Notes: a model not told the origin generated them from the sequence alone. Positions 35,727 to 43,594 are shown, counted from the stretch's first letter. The stretch is 64,000 nucleotides of DNA from Curtobacterium sp. S6 (GCF_000710345.2 NZ_JHEL01000009.1:1-64000), one strand, 5' to 3'. Numbers and translations: made by a program.

Positions 35727-36698
35727 GTGAATAACATTTCTTTCAGTCCAAGTCGAGTCGCTGGCCATCCTTTCCTTATCATTGGTTGGAGGGAGGGTGG
35801 TGAAACTGTTTGCCGAAGAATGACAATTAGTACAAGACTCCATAAACAGATTCGTGAAATAGCCGAAACACATCTAGCGTCCTTGGATTCATCGACCGAA
35901 AGAGAATATGAGCCGTCTGCAGCATTGGAGCGCGATGAGCAATACTTCTCAGTTCCAGTGAGTACAATTCCTAAGCGTGCTACACGTGACGGTTACTGTG
36001 AAGCTTCACTACTCACTCAGCTCCGTTCCGTCGGCGATATGGAAATAGCTAATAGCCAAGAATTGAAAGAAAAGGTGCTGCTATTCTACGCATTTACATT
36101 TCAGCAGGATTCTGGTTCTGAATGGCTTACTTTTATACGAAAAGTTAATCCTACCAGCTACTTTCGGGCAGGCAAGGTCTGGTGTACGGTAGATGAAGGC
36201 CTGAAGAAGCTCAGTAAGAGCCCCACGTTTGCGTTCGATAATATTATAGATCTTCTGTTTGATAAGAAGGTAATCTATGCTAGTGCGCCAGTGCCACTGA
36301 AGCAGTTATTTACTGAGGTCAACCTCTCGGCAATAAATGTTCCTGGTTACGTCGATGAATTTGTCCTCAGCTTGCCGGCCGGGATTAAAATCTCAGAAGA
36401 TTCGGCAAACAGAATCTCCAAACTTGCGACTGCAAAGGTATCGTTTGTTTCGCGAGTTCATGGGCTCTCTGCCCGTCTTGCAGAAATATCGCAGGATAGA
36501 GAATTGACCGCAGAGTCATTTGTTAATGCCATAGATGATGATGAGACGGTTGATAGAATCATTCAGGGTAATGAAATCGTGCTAGACACCGATGATAGCG
36601 TCGAGGTGTTCCTGGATGCAGTCGAAGGTCGTTTCTTCCGCGATGGTTGGACGTCGGAGCGCCGTCGCGCTGATCGGTACTCGACAAGGCGATCTTAA
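35727..36698 (+). CDS. kwaB: KwaB-like DUF4868 protein (Kiwa anti-phage system)
   Basis: 323-residue soluble protein beginning at GTG 35727 after TTAGGAG. The C-terminal two thirds resemble DUF4868: FDNIIDLLFDKKVIYASAP, a coil-rich middle (ISEDSANRISKLATAK) and a tail of the form EVFLDAVEGRFFRDGW with ERRRADRYS. Length matches KwaB (about 315 residues). In Kiwa, KwaB binds DNA and acts as effector with KwaA. The two genes are 77 bases apart on one strand and share AT-rich composition, then a rho-independent terminator. Alternative: another DUF4868 protein outside Kiwa, but a small polytopic membrane protein as the upstream partner argues for Kiwa. Confidence 0.65.
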   Translation: MNNISFSPSRVAGHPFLIIGWREGGETVCRRMTISTRLHKQIREIAETHLASLDSSTEREYEPSAALERDEQYFSVPVSTIPKRATRDGYCEASLLTQLRSVGDMEIANSQELKEKVLLFYAFTFQQDSGSEWLTFIRKVNPTSYFRAGKVWCTVDEGLKKLSKSPTFAFDNIIDLLFDKKVIYASAPVPLKQLFTEVNLSAINVPGYVDEFVLSLPAGIKISEDSANRISKLATAKVSFVSRVHGLSARLAEISQDRELTAESFVNAIDDDETVDRIIQGNEIVLDTDDSVEVFLDAVEGRFFRDGWTSERRRADRYSTRRS

Positions 36699-36872
36699 TA
36701 AAATGCTCTTCTTGATGCTGCGGCTCCGGCTAGGTTCTTTCTGCGCTGAGGGTTCCTCTCTGGTTCTCTGGCCGTTTCAAGGAAAGACTGGAATCGGAGG
36801 GGTTTGTCGGGTGTTCGACCCCTTTGGCTTTGCGGGCCGTCGGCCCTCCGCTATAAACTAAAGTCAAGAACT

Positions 36873-36901
36873 GGACCCGCCCGATCTTGTCGGGCGGGTC
36901 C
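36873..36901 (+). terminator. Rho-independent terminator after the Kiwa-like operon
   Basis: Perfect 12-bp stem, GGACCCGCCCGA (36873-36884) and TCGGGCGGGTCC (36890-36901), 5-base loop TCTTG, followed by TTCGTTT. Confidence 0.85.
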
Positions 36902-37297
36902 TTCGTTTAATGGAGTGATGGTGTCGCTATTTGCTCTATTTCGATTTACTCCGGGCCACATGTGTCGCCTTCAATTATGTTCCATAACAAATGATAACTA
37001 AACCACGATTGTTGGCATCTCCAGGAGAATAAGGAGTGAGGGTAAAAACGCTCATGCAAATACCTGCAAACAGGAACGCAACTGCGGAGTATTTGAGGGC
37101 TTTCAGGTCGCTTCTTTCTCCAGGGGACAGGACGTTGGCCTCGTCGAAGCGATGTTCCAAAAACACTAACCGAGCCAGTTGAGGAACTGAAGAGATTCAG
37201 TTTTGGCGTAGTTTTCGAATTAAGACATAAAAACTTCAACGTCTGTCTAACCAGCGGCGCACTCGATGGTTTTCGTAGAACGGTGTATTGGCGATGT
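36902..37297. other. AT-rich gap between the Kiwa-like operon and the MerR gene
   Basis: About 400 bases of intermediate to low GC. A GTG-started minus-strand frame of 63 codons (36975-37166) contains one hydrophobic stretch (YSAVAFLFAGICMSVFTL) but has no ribosome binding site, so I do not call it. It may be the remains of a small membrane protein gene at the right edge of the island. Confidence 0.4.
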
Positions 37298-38074
37298 TCA
37301 GTCTGGATATTGCAGGTCCGCGTAATGGTGTATTGCCTGGGCCGCAAAGTCGGCGGATTCAGGTCCGCCGAATGCTGGGTGGAAGTCGGTGTTGGTGGTG
37401 TAGAGGTTGGCCATTCCGTGGAGCATAGCGCGGGGCTCGGTGAAGTCGCCGGTGTGGGCTGGCGTTCCGGGGATCTGTTCGAACCAGGTCGCGTGTTTGC
37501 GGGCATGTACCTGTGCCTCGGTGTCTGTGGGGGCGACCCCCTGACGGTGAAGTTCGCCCCATCGCTCCAGTAGCTGTTCGGCGTCGACTTGGAACTTGCG
37601 TTGTTGGTCGAGGCTCTTACCGTGCCACCAGCGGTTAGATCGCTCGAACACGTCCCGCCCCCAACGGCGGGTGACCTCGTCCTCGTAACGATCATTGAAG
37701 CCTTCGAGAACCATATCCATCTGTGGCTGGCGACCGTCACGACGCATCGCTAGCGTATGTTCAACGGCCGAAATGCGCCTTTTCAAGGCTGCGCTTTCCC
37801 GATGCAGCTGGGTAAGTTGCGCTTCCAGAGCGTCGATCTCGGCACCCTGGTCGGTTTCGTTGGTCAGGACGGTGCCGATGTCTTGCAGGGTAATGCCGGT
37901 GTTACGGAGCAACAGGATACGTTGCAGACGCGCGACAGCAGCGGCGCCGTAGTAGCGGTAGCCGTTTGTGCCTATTCGGTCCGGTTGCAGGAGCCCGATC
38001 TGGTGATAGTGCCGGAGGGTACGCGGGCTGACTCCAGCTCGGTCTGCGAGTTGGTGGACTGTCCACTCGACCAT
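37298..38074 (-). CDS. MerR-family regulator with TipAS antibiotic-recognition domain
   Basis: 258-residue regulator. Residues 1-75 are the MerR winged helix (WTVHQLADRAGVSPRTLRHYHQIGLL, split; GYRYYG), about 75-115 a coiled-coil dimerisation helix, and about 125-255 a TipAS-type globin-like domain (WGRDVFERSNRWWHGKSLDQQ, YADLQYPD end). TipAL of Streptomyces binds thiopeptides covalently and activates its own promoter. ATG at 38074 follows AATAGGAGAACC. It follows the DUF2268 gene by 13 bases on the same strand, behind a promoter with the 19-bp spacer MerR proteins need. A TipAS protein encoded 5 kb from a thiopeptide/LAP-type operon is noteworthy, although TipAS regulators are widespread multidrug sensors. 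Confidence 0.88.
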   Translation of the reverse strand: MVEWTVHQLADRAGVSPRTLRHYHQIGLLQPDRIGTNGYRYYGAAAVARLQRILLLRNTGITLQDIGTVLTNETDQGAEIDALEAQLTQLHRESAALKRRISAVEHTLAMRRDGRQPQMDMVLEGFNDRYEDEVTRRWGRDVFERSNRWWHGKSLDQQRKFQVDAEQLLERWGELHRQGVAPTDTEAQVHARKHATWFEQIPGTPAHTGDFTEPRAMLHGMANLYTTNTDFHPAFGGPESADFAAQAIHHYADLQYPD

Positions 38075-38087
38075 TGCGGTTCTCCTA

Positions 38088-38993
38088 TTAGCTACGGCGA
38101 TTCTCCAAACCTAACTGTGGCAGAGCGATGTTAAGGATGTGGTCGGCCGGGGTTGTCACGCACTCAGTCGCGGTACGGCCTGTTGCGGACAAGTAGGCTC
38201 GGACGATGCGTATACCAGCGGCGTATCCGGCCCCCGTAGGTAGACCTACCGGGTGCGCTCCGAATAAGCGGGCGCTCGCATCACCGAGAATCCAAGCGGG
38301 GAAGTCCTGCATCCCCGTCACCGCCAGTCCGTCGATAACGCGCCGCAGGACTTGGTCACTCGTCCGGGTCTGGTTTTTGACGAAATGGGTGTACCCGCGT
38401 TGACCATAGGACTGGGCAGCGAACAGGTCCGCCAGCCCTTCTGCGACGACCTGTTCACCGACGGTAACGCTTTGTGGGCTCCACACGACGCCCCCAGGTG
38501 AATACCGTACGTTGTGGTGTAATTCGTGCAGTGCGATTGATTCCAACCGTGCCAATATGTCCTCGGTGGGCCAAATTGTGATGGCGATGTAGCCGCTAAT
38601 CCCTCCGAAGGCGGAAAGGCCCTGAAGCTCATCCATGAAGTGCGAATTGGTGGGGTCGCCTAGTACCAACAGGACCGTTAGGTCAGGAATTTTCACCTCC
38701 GGATTGGCCGTAGCCAGTTCCCGGGTTCCGTTGCTAAGTGCCTGTTTGATACGTCGCCACGCATAGGCCCTCTCCAAGGCGAGGACGGCTTCCTCCACCT
38801 CTTGTCGTGGGGTGTCCCGGCCGAAACCGAAGTTCTGAGTATGGACGGTGGCCATGTCGGCCCCACCAGGTATGAAGAAGTACATCCCGGACATGGGGGC
38901 CCATAGCTGGCGGGTTCTTTCTTGCCACTGCTCGGGCGTGCTGTTGAGCATCGCACGCATCCCAGCCGCACTGCCGATCATTGTGATTGTCAT
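38088..38993 (-). CDS. DUF2268 predicted zinc-dependent protease
   Basis: 301-residue protein with the HExxH zinc motif in ALHELHHNVRYSPGG (about residue 152), a downstream EGLADLFAAQSYG glutamate (about 183) as third ligand, and ISGYIAITIWPT before the motif, all features of DUF2268 (gluzincin-like). No signal peptide is visible, so it is probably cytoplasmic. I chose ATG 38993 because the longer frame to 39011 overlaps the predicted -10 box; this makes the message leaderless. It is co-transcribed with the TipAS-type MerR gene, a pairing also seen in other Gram-positive genomes (general knowledge). Substrate unknown. Confidence 0.8.
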   Translation of the reverse strand: MTITMIGSAAGMRAMLNSTPEQWQERTRQLWAPMSGMYFFIPGGADMATVHTQNFGFGRDTPRQEVEEAVLALERAYAWRRIKQALSNGTRELATANPEVKIPDLTVLLVLGDPTNSHFMDELQGLSAFGGISGYIAITIWPTEDILARLESIALHELHHNVRYSPGGVVWSPQSVTVGEQVVAEGLADLFAAQSYGQRGYTHFVKNQTRTSDQVLRRVIDGLAVTGMQDFPAWILGDASARLFGAHPVGLPTGAGYAAGIRIVRAYLSATGRTATECVTTPADHILNIALPQLGLENRRS

Positions 38994-39000
38994 GCATCTG

Positions 39001-39031
39001 ACGTTAAACATTGACGTTACGACAAGGTCAA
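39001..39031 (-). promoter_or_regulatory. MerR-type promoter (19-bp spacer) for the DUF2268-MerR operon
   Basis: On the minus strand, TTGACC (39031-39026) and TAACGT (39006-39001) are separated by exactly 19 bases, the over-long spacer characteristic of MerR-activated promoters. The spacer carries an inverted pair TTGAC...GTCAA. The predicted start of transcription falls at or next to the ATG at 38993. Confidence 0.6.
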
Positions 39032-39064
39032 CTGCGTTCCTCTATCCAGGTGGTTGGACGTCCT

Positions 39065-40093
39065 CTACCGCCACCCAAGCCCCGGGGCCACGTGGGTCAG
39101 GATCGAGTCCAGGACGTGGGCGTTGTAGTCGACGCCGAGCTGGTTGGGAACGGTCAGCAGGAGGGTATCGGCGGCCTGGATCGCCTCGTCGTGGCGGAGG
39201 CGGTCGATGAGCATGTCAGGTTCGTCGATGTAAGAGCGCCCGAAGACCGAGCGGGTGTTGTCGATGATGCCGAACTGGTCTTCGCCGTCGCCGGAGGCCA
39301 GAAAGTAGCGCTTATCTTGTTCGGTGGTGATCGCGAAGATCGACCGAGAGACCGAGACCCTGGGCTCGAAACCGTGGTCGTGCTTGGCCCACTCCTCGCG
39401 GTACGCCTCGATCTGTTTGCGCTGTTGCACGTGGAACGGTTCGCCGGTTTCGTCGTCCTTCAGGGTCGAGGACATCAGGTTCATGCCGTGTTGCGCGGCC
39501 CAGCGGGCGGTCGCGTCGGACCCTGCGCCCCACCAGATGCGTTCCCGCAGACCTTCGGACTGCGGCTCCAAGGCCAGGAGCCCGGGCGGGTTCGGGAACA
39601 TCGGGCGGGGGTTGGGGCGGGCGAATTGCTTGCCTGTCATGACGCCGAGGGCGTCGAGCGTGTGGCGGCGTGCCATGTCGGCGTCGGTTTCGTGCTCGCC
39701 GGGTTCGAAGCCGAAGTATTTCCAGCCGTCGATGACCTGCTCGGGCGCGCCCCGCGAGAGGCCCAGCTGCAGGCGTCCACCGGCGATGAGGTCCGCCGCG
39801 GCGGCGTCTTCGGCGAAGGTCATCGGGTTGGAATAGCGCATGTCGATCACGCCGGTGCCCAGCTCGATGCGGCTGGTCTTGGCGCCGGCGGCGGCCAGGA
39901 GCGGGAACGGGGTGCCGAGCTGGCGTGCGAAGTGATGCACGCGGAAGTAGGCGCCGTCGGCCCCGAGTTCTTCGGCGGCGACGGCAAGGTCGATGCCCTG
40001 AAGGAGGGCGTCGGCGGCGCTCTGGGTCGCGGAGGAATGGTGCGGGGTCCAGTGGCCGAAGGACAGGAAGCCGATGTTTTTACGTGTGCTCAC
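39065..40093 (-). CDS. Luciferase-like (LLM) flavin-dependent oxidoreductase
   Basis: 342-residue TIM-barrel flavoenzyme of the bacterial luciferase superfamily. Visible features: GADGAYFRVHHFARQL (about residue 40), the IELGTGVIDMRYSNPMTFAEDAAAADLIAGGRLQLGLSRG stretch in overlapping strands (about 70-110) and RIWWGAGSDATARWAAQHGMNL. GTG start. FMN-dependent monooxygenase or F420-dependent oxidoreductase cannot be separated here. It is monocistronic and probably unrelated to the second LLM gene in the RiPP operon. Confidence 0.82.
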   Translation of the reverse strand: MSTRKNIGFLSFGHWTPHHSSATQSAADALLQGIDLAVAAEELGADGAYFRVHHFARQLGTPFPLLAAAGAKTSRIELGTGVIDMRYSNPMTFAEDAAAADLIAGGRLQLGLSRGAPEQVIDGWKYFGFEPGEHETDADMARRHTLDALGVMTGKQFARPNPRPMFPNPPGLLALEPQSEGLRERIWWGAGSDATARWAAQHGMNLMSSTLKDDETGEPFHVQQRKQIEAYREEWAKHDHGFEPRVSVSRSIFAITTEQDKRYFLASGDGEDQFGIIDNTRSVFGRSYIDEPDMLIDRLRHDEAIQAADTLLLTVPNQLGVDYNAHVLDSILTHVAPGLGWR

Positions 40094-40147
40094 ATCACAT
40101 CTAACCGGATGACTCGCGAGAGTATTCCGCCCCTGACCGGCGAAGAC

Positions 40148-40177
40148 GCGGGGCGCGCGGTTTCGACGACGCCCCGC
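40148..40177 (-). terminator. Hairpin after the glycosyltransferase gene
   Basis: GCGGGGCG (40148-40155) and CGCCCCGC (40170-40177), 14-base loop, 7 bases past the stop on the minus strand. Confidence 0.5.
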
Positions 40178-40184
40178 TTATCCG

Positions 40185-41441
40185 TTACGCCGTGGTCGTC
40201 TCCGGGGCGGTGAAGAGGCCCTGCCACGCGGCGTCGTCGACGGATTCCAAACCGGCCGACTGAAGAATCCGATGGGCCACCATCTCCCACGTGAACAGCG
40301 GGGCACGCTCCAGGCCGGCGGCGCCGAGGCGGCGGGCGAATTCCGGGTCGCACATGCGGCGCATGGCCCCGGTGAGATCGTCGACGTCGCCCGGGGTGAC
40401 GGTGATCCCGGAGGGCCCGATGATGTCCCGTGCCCCTCCCACGGACGTGCCGATACTGGGGATCCCCGCGGCGGCGGCTTCGAGGTGGGCGATCCCCGCC
40501 GCTTCGATGCGCGTAGGCATCACCACGCAGGTGGCCCGGGAAATCAGCTCGCTGAGCATCGTGGTTTCCTGGGCATCCGCGAGGCTCAAGAAGCCGTGTC
40601 CATGAACGCCGGGAAGATCGACCGACGGATGATGGCCCACTAGATCGAGGCGGGCGTCCGGGTACTCTTGGCGAATTCGGGCAAATGCGGCGAGGACCGT
40701 GGGCCCGTTTTTTAGCTCCCACCCTTTTCCGATGAACAGGAATCGAGGCGTCTCCCACCTCCGGGCGGTCGCGGGACTGGCGTGGTTGATGCCCAGCCCC
40801 ACCGAAAAAACCTTAGATTCCGGCTGACCGTAGTCGTTCACGATCGAGGACGCGGCCCACGGGGTGGCCGCGCAACAGGTGACGGCGTCGTCGTAGGCCC
40901 GACGCTGGTAGGCCACGCGGAAATCCTGGGCGCGTTGGGAAATGCCCTCCCACCCGGGGAAGGAGACGTCGAGCCCCTGCCGCACCGTCATGTCCTCGAA
41001 GGTGACGGTGCGCGGATGGCGCACGCCGAACGTGGTGCCGATTTGGATCACCAGGTCCAGTTCCTCCGCCGACTTCAGCGCCCGGGTCATGGTCCACGTG
41101 CCCAACCGCGTATATGCGGCGCCCATGCGTACGCGCGCTTTGGCTCGTCCCAGGTGATGCCGGATTCGCGGATCGCTCACCAGCTCACCAGGGCGCGACA
41201 ACATGAGGGGCGCGGCCAGCACTTGCTGGGCCCTGCGGTCCAGGCGATCCGGCAGAGCGGCGTTGAGCCCGACGACGTCGTGCCCGAGCCTCCGTAACGC
41301 CGTGCCGATGCCGCGTGGAGTACCCGACCACGAGGTCTCCTTCCACGGATCGCCGTGGTACGCGAGACCGATACGAAACTTCGGCGGGGCGTCGGAAGAG
41401 AGCCCTCTAGGAGTTCCGTGGGGGTCGTTGGGTGCTCTCAT
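40185..41441 (-). CDS. Family 4 glycosyltransferase (GT-B fold)
   Basis: 418-residue glycosyltransferase. The C-terminal Rossmann domain is clear: PRFLFIGKGWELKNGPTVL (about residue 235), DARLDLVGHHP, then the donor-binding EAAGIAHLEAAAAGIPSIGTSVGG (split; ExxxxxxxE, about 325-350). The N-terminal domain starts IGLAYHGDPWKETSWSGTPRGIG. I chose ATG 41441 (MRAPNDPHG); the frame stays open far upstream but that part is low-complexity and overlaps the divergent promoter. Divergent from the PIG-L/WbqC pair, suggesting a common pathway of surface or small-molecule glycoconjugate assembly. Confidence 0.85.
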   Translation of the reverse strand: MRAPNDPHGTPRGLSSDAPPKFRIGLAYHGDPWKETSWSGTPRGIGTALRRLGHDVVGLNAALPDRLDRRAQQVLAAPLMLSRPGELVSDPRIRHHLGRAKARVRMGAAYTRLGTWTMTRALKSAEELDLVIQIGTTFGVRHPRTVTFEDMTVRQGLDVSFPGWEGISQRAQDFRVAYQRRAYDDAVTCCAATPWAASSIVNDYGQPESKVFSVGLGINHASPATARRWETPRFLFIGKGWELKNGPTVLAAFARIRQEYPDARLDLVGHHPSVDLPGVHGHGFLSLADAQETTMLSELISRATCVVMPTRIEAAGIAHLEAAAAGIPSIGTSVGGARDIIGPSGITVTPGDVDDLTGAMRRMCDPEFARRLGAAGLERAPLFTWEMVAHRILQSAGLESVDDAAWQGLFTAPETTTA

Positions 41442-41808
41442 GCGCTCCGTCCTCGTCTGGCTACGCGGATTGACTGTATGTACGTGAGACTTCGTCGCGA
41501 CATGACGGGCCGATTTGGTTGATTCCATGCCTATGGTGATGGAGGAGGCCGTGCGCGCTTGAATGGTTTTGTCTCGCGGCGAATGAAGCATACACTCCCG
41601 ATACGTCTCCGGAAGCGCGAATAATAATTCGGCTCGCAAATGTTGCGAAAGCAGGTTCGTGAGGTGCGACGGCGGCTGGGGAGCGTCACATTTTCCCGTC
41701 CAGCCGGGAGTAACCCGTAGCCACGTAGGGTCTGGGAACACCGCCCATTTGTTACTGTGTGGTATGGAAACCGGTTTTCCATCCTTAATCCCACCATCGA
41801 GGAACCAC

Positions 41809-42429
41809 ATGAAGAGACTAATCGTCGCGCCCCACATGGACGATGAAAGCATGGGATGCGGGGGCCTTTTGGCCAAATATCCCGATGAGTGCGTCGTCGT
41901 GGTCGCCGCGAAGGGGGACGAGACCCGGCGCCGGGAATTCCTCGCCGCCATGAAGACCGTGGGGGTCGAAGAGATCATCGAGCTCAACCTGCCGGACGGC
42001 AGCGTTGGCGAGCACATGGCGGATTTGGTGAGGGAGCTCGATCGCGTGTGCGGTGAGATCAAGCCCGCCGAACTCTATCTCCCCTTCCCCTCCCTCCATC
42101 AGGACCACATTTCGACCTACGAGGCCGGCATGCGCACCTCGCGCCTGTCGATGTCCCAGGATCACTGGAGCACCCCGAGCGTATACGTCTACGACGTCGC
42201 CGTGTACGACGTCAGCCTGTACCCGAGCGACCTCCGCTGGAACGTCTTCGAGCCGCTGACCGAGAGGGAGGCCGATCTCAAGGCCGCGGCGTGCCGTTGC
42301 TACGAGTCCGAAACGCCCGGCGACTCTCATCCGATCAACGCGATCAAGGAACTCGCCGGATCCGTCGGCAAAGTGCGCGGTCTACCCTTTGCCGAGCAGT
42401 ACGCCCTCGTGAGGCACGTGCGCGCATGA
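41809..42429 (+). CDS. PIG-L family N-deacetylase
   Basis: 206-residue zinc-dependent deacetylase of the LmbE/PIG-L family. The metal-binding motif is VAPHMDDESMGCGG (family PHxDDE, residues about 7-13) with the later His in FPSLHQDHISTYEA (about 95-105). It removes an acetyl group from an N-acetyl sugar or similar. ATG follows CGAGGAACC. Stop overlaps the next gene (ATGA). Confidence 0.85.
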   Translation: MKRLIVAPHMDDESMGCGGLLAKYPDECVVVVAAKGDETRRREFLAAMKTVGVEEIIELNLPDGSVGEHMADLVRELDRVCGEIKPAELYLPFPSLHQDHISTYEAGMRTSRLSMSQDHWSTPSVYVYDVAVYDVSLYPSDLRWNVFEPLTEREADLKAAACRCYESETPGDSHPINAIKELAGSVGKVRGLPFAEQYALVRHVRA

Positions 42430-43070
42430 AGGTCACGATCCACCAGCCGGATCTGCTCCCGTACTCGGGGTTCTGGTTCAAGATGGCCACGAGCGACGCG
42501 TTCATCGTGTCCAAGCACGATCAATTCCAGAAGCACGGCTATCAGCGCCGGGTCACCATGCGGGATCGCTGGTGTTCACACATGCTTCAGGGCAAACCGT
42601 CGCTCGTGCCGATCACCGACGTCGTGGTGCGCGAGGGCTGGCAACGTCGCCTGGTGGACACCATCTCGGGCCGCTACCGGGGTGCGCCGCTGTGGAAGGA
42701 CCGCGGTCCCGACCTGTGCGAACGCATCCTCGCAGCCGACGGAACGCACCTGGACGAGGTCAACCTCGCCCTGATCCAGATCGTCCGCGAGTTGCTCGGG
42801 CTGTCCACGCCGATCCTCTTCACCGACCCGCCGAAGGCCCACGCGCGGGATCGACTCATCGAACAAGTGCTGGCCGTGGGCGGCGACGAATACCTCGCCG
42901 GCGCTGGCGGACGCGCGTACATGGGGGACGACCCCGAGGGATATTTTGCCGACCACGGCATCACCCTGACCTGGTCGGATCACCACCACGTGACCGGCGA
43001 CAGCGTCGTGAGTCTGCTGATGGATTTGCAGGACCCGATGCCGACGATCCTGCGGCGCGCGGCGGACTAG
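42426..43070 (+). CDS. WbqC-like family protein
   Basis: 214-residue protein that opens with the family hallmark VTIHQPDLLPYSGFWFKM and has LGLSTPILFTDPP and YLAGAGGRAYM. WbqC-like proteins occur in O-antigen, sugar-modifying and some natural-product loci, where they are thought to be amide-forming or acyl-transferring enzymes, but biochemical proof is thin. Coupled to the PIG-L gene: deacetylation then re-acylation of an amino sugar is a plausible pair of steps (inference). It ends 318 bases before the RiPP precursor gene. Confidence 0.75.
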   Translation: MKVTIHQPDLLPYSGFWFKMATSDAFIVSKHDQFQKHGYQRRVTMRDRWCSHMLQGKPSLVPITDVVVREGWQRRLVDTISGRYRGAPLWKDRGPDLCERILAADGTHLDEVNLALIQIVRELLGLSTPILFTDPPKAHARDRLIEQVLAVGGDEYLAGAGGRAYMGDDPEGYFADHGITLTWSDHHHVTGDSVVSLLMDLQDPMPTILRRAAD

Positions 43071-43167
43071 CTCACAAGCTCCCCGTGAAGACGCCCAGGT
43101 TGGCGCTTACGGTTTACATTCTGGCTCTCTTCAGATTTTTATCAGAAAAGCGCATTTAAAACATTTC

Positions 43168-43180
43168 TTCAGTAACTGAA
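43168..43180. promoter_or_regulatory. Perfect dyad 1 upstream of the RiPP precursor
   Basis: TTCAGT-A-ACTGAA at 43168-43180. The left half matches the TTCAG word repeated across the region. Confidence 0.45.
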
Positions 43181-43188
43181 AATGTCTT

Positions 43189-43205
43189 GTGTCCATTTTG
43201 GACAC
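43189..43205. promoter_or_regulatory. Perfect dyad 2 upstream of the RiPP precursor
   Basis: GTGTCCA-TTT-TGGACAC at 43189-43205, 7-bp arms with a 3-base centre, 8 bases after dyad 1. Likely an operator; no regulator gene is found inside the operon. Confidence 0.5.
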
Positions 43206-43387
43206 CAAAGTTTCTCAGCCTTCTTCCAGTTTTGAAAGCTCCCAGAATACTTCCAGGTTTCCCAGTCACAGGCTTCTTTCAGATTTTTAGGTGTAGTATC
43301 CATCGTGTTGCAGCTTGATAGGAATCAAGCGAAGCCCAGAGTGCTTCGGCAGCATGTTCATCATCTGATCTGAAAGAAGGTAATTTC

Positions 43388-43543
43388 ATGAGCGATGGAC
43401 TCATCACCGAATCGGCCATTGACTTCGAGGCGGCAAACCTCGAAATCGAGGATTACGCCAATGTCGAGGAAATGAGTAAGAACACCTACACATCGTCATG
43501 CAGTAGCAGCAGCACCTCCAGCTGCACGTGCTGCTGCGCCTGA
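43388..43543 (+). CDS. RiPP precursor peptide (azole/dehydroamino-acid type, goadsporin- or thiopeptide-like)
   Basis: 51-residue peptide gene. ATG at 43388 has GAAAGAAGG 7 bases before it. The leader (residues 1-35) is acidic with helical LEIEDYANVEEM, like the LEIxDL-type leaders of thiopeptide and LAP precursors. The C-terminal end is TSSCSSSSTSSCTCCCA: 5 Cys, 8 Ser, 3 Thr and only one other residue. Every Cys/Ser/Thr is a possible site for azoline formation by YcaO or for dehydration by the LanB proteins encoded downstream. If residue 36 is core position 1, Ser10 is followed by Cys, the spacing of 26-membered thiopeptides; that reading is speculative. The core begins somewhere about residues 35-37. 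No similar known peptide comes to mind. Confidence 0.88.
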   Translation: MSDGLITESAIDFEAANLEIEDYANVEEMSKNTYTSSCSSSSTSSCTCCCA

Positions 43544-43549
43544 TGATTT

Positions 43550-43594
43550 GGCGGGCGGGTCCGCCCCGCGGGTTATGGTGCGGACCCGCCCGCC
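43550..43594 (+). terminator. Perfect GC hairpin between precursor and enzyme genes (attenuator)
   Basis: GGCGGGCGGGTCCGC (43550-43564) and GCGGACCCGCCCGCC (43580-43594) are a perfect 15-bp stem with a 15-base loop, 6 bases after the precursor stop. No T-run follows. It is best read as a partial terminator or RNA-stabilising stem that keeps precursor expression above that of the enzymes. Confidence 0.7.

Larger units (their letters stand above)
43071..43387 (+). promoter_or_regulatory. AT-rich leader region of the RiPP precursor with repeated motifs
   Basis: A 317-base gene-free stretch, much more AT-rich than its surroundings. The 12-mer TTCAGATTTTTA occurs twice (43130-43141 and 43278-43289), CTTCCAG twice (43223 and 43250) and related TTC(C)AG words several more times. 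Two perfect dyads are listed separately. The pattern suggests a multi-site regulator binding region in front of the precursor. The ribosome binding site of the precursor, GAAAGAAGG, ends at 43380. Confidence 0.55.

Noticed and set aside
36795-36850. tRNA 3'-end-like sequence (TGTTCGACCCC) that might mark an attachment site
   Set aside because: No acceptor stem or D-arm can be built around it.
36975-37166. 63-codon minus-strand membrane-like frame
   Set aside because: GTG start without ribosome site and no neighbour support; left as a possible remnant.
41442-42062. N-terminal extension of the glycosyltransferase frame
   Set aside because: It runs antisense through the PIG-L start and the divergent promoter, and has no family similarity.
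43128-43289. CRISPR-like or iteron array
   Set aside because: Repeats are short, unevenly spaced and have no cas genes or replication protein nearby.
43388-43543. Outright call of a thiopeptide precursor
   Set aside because: Only one SpaB-C-type protein is encoded, so pyridine formation is unproven; I call it azole/dehydroamino-acid type instead.
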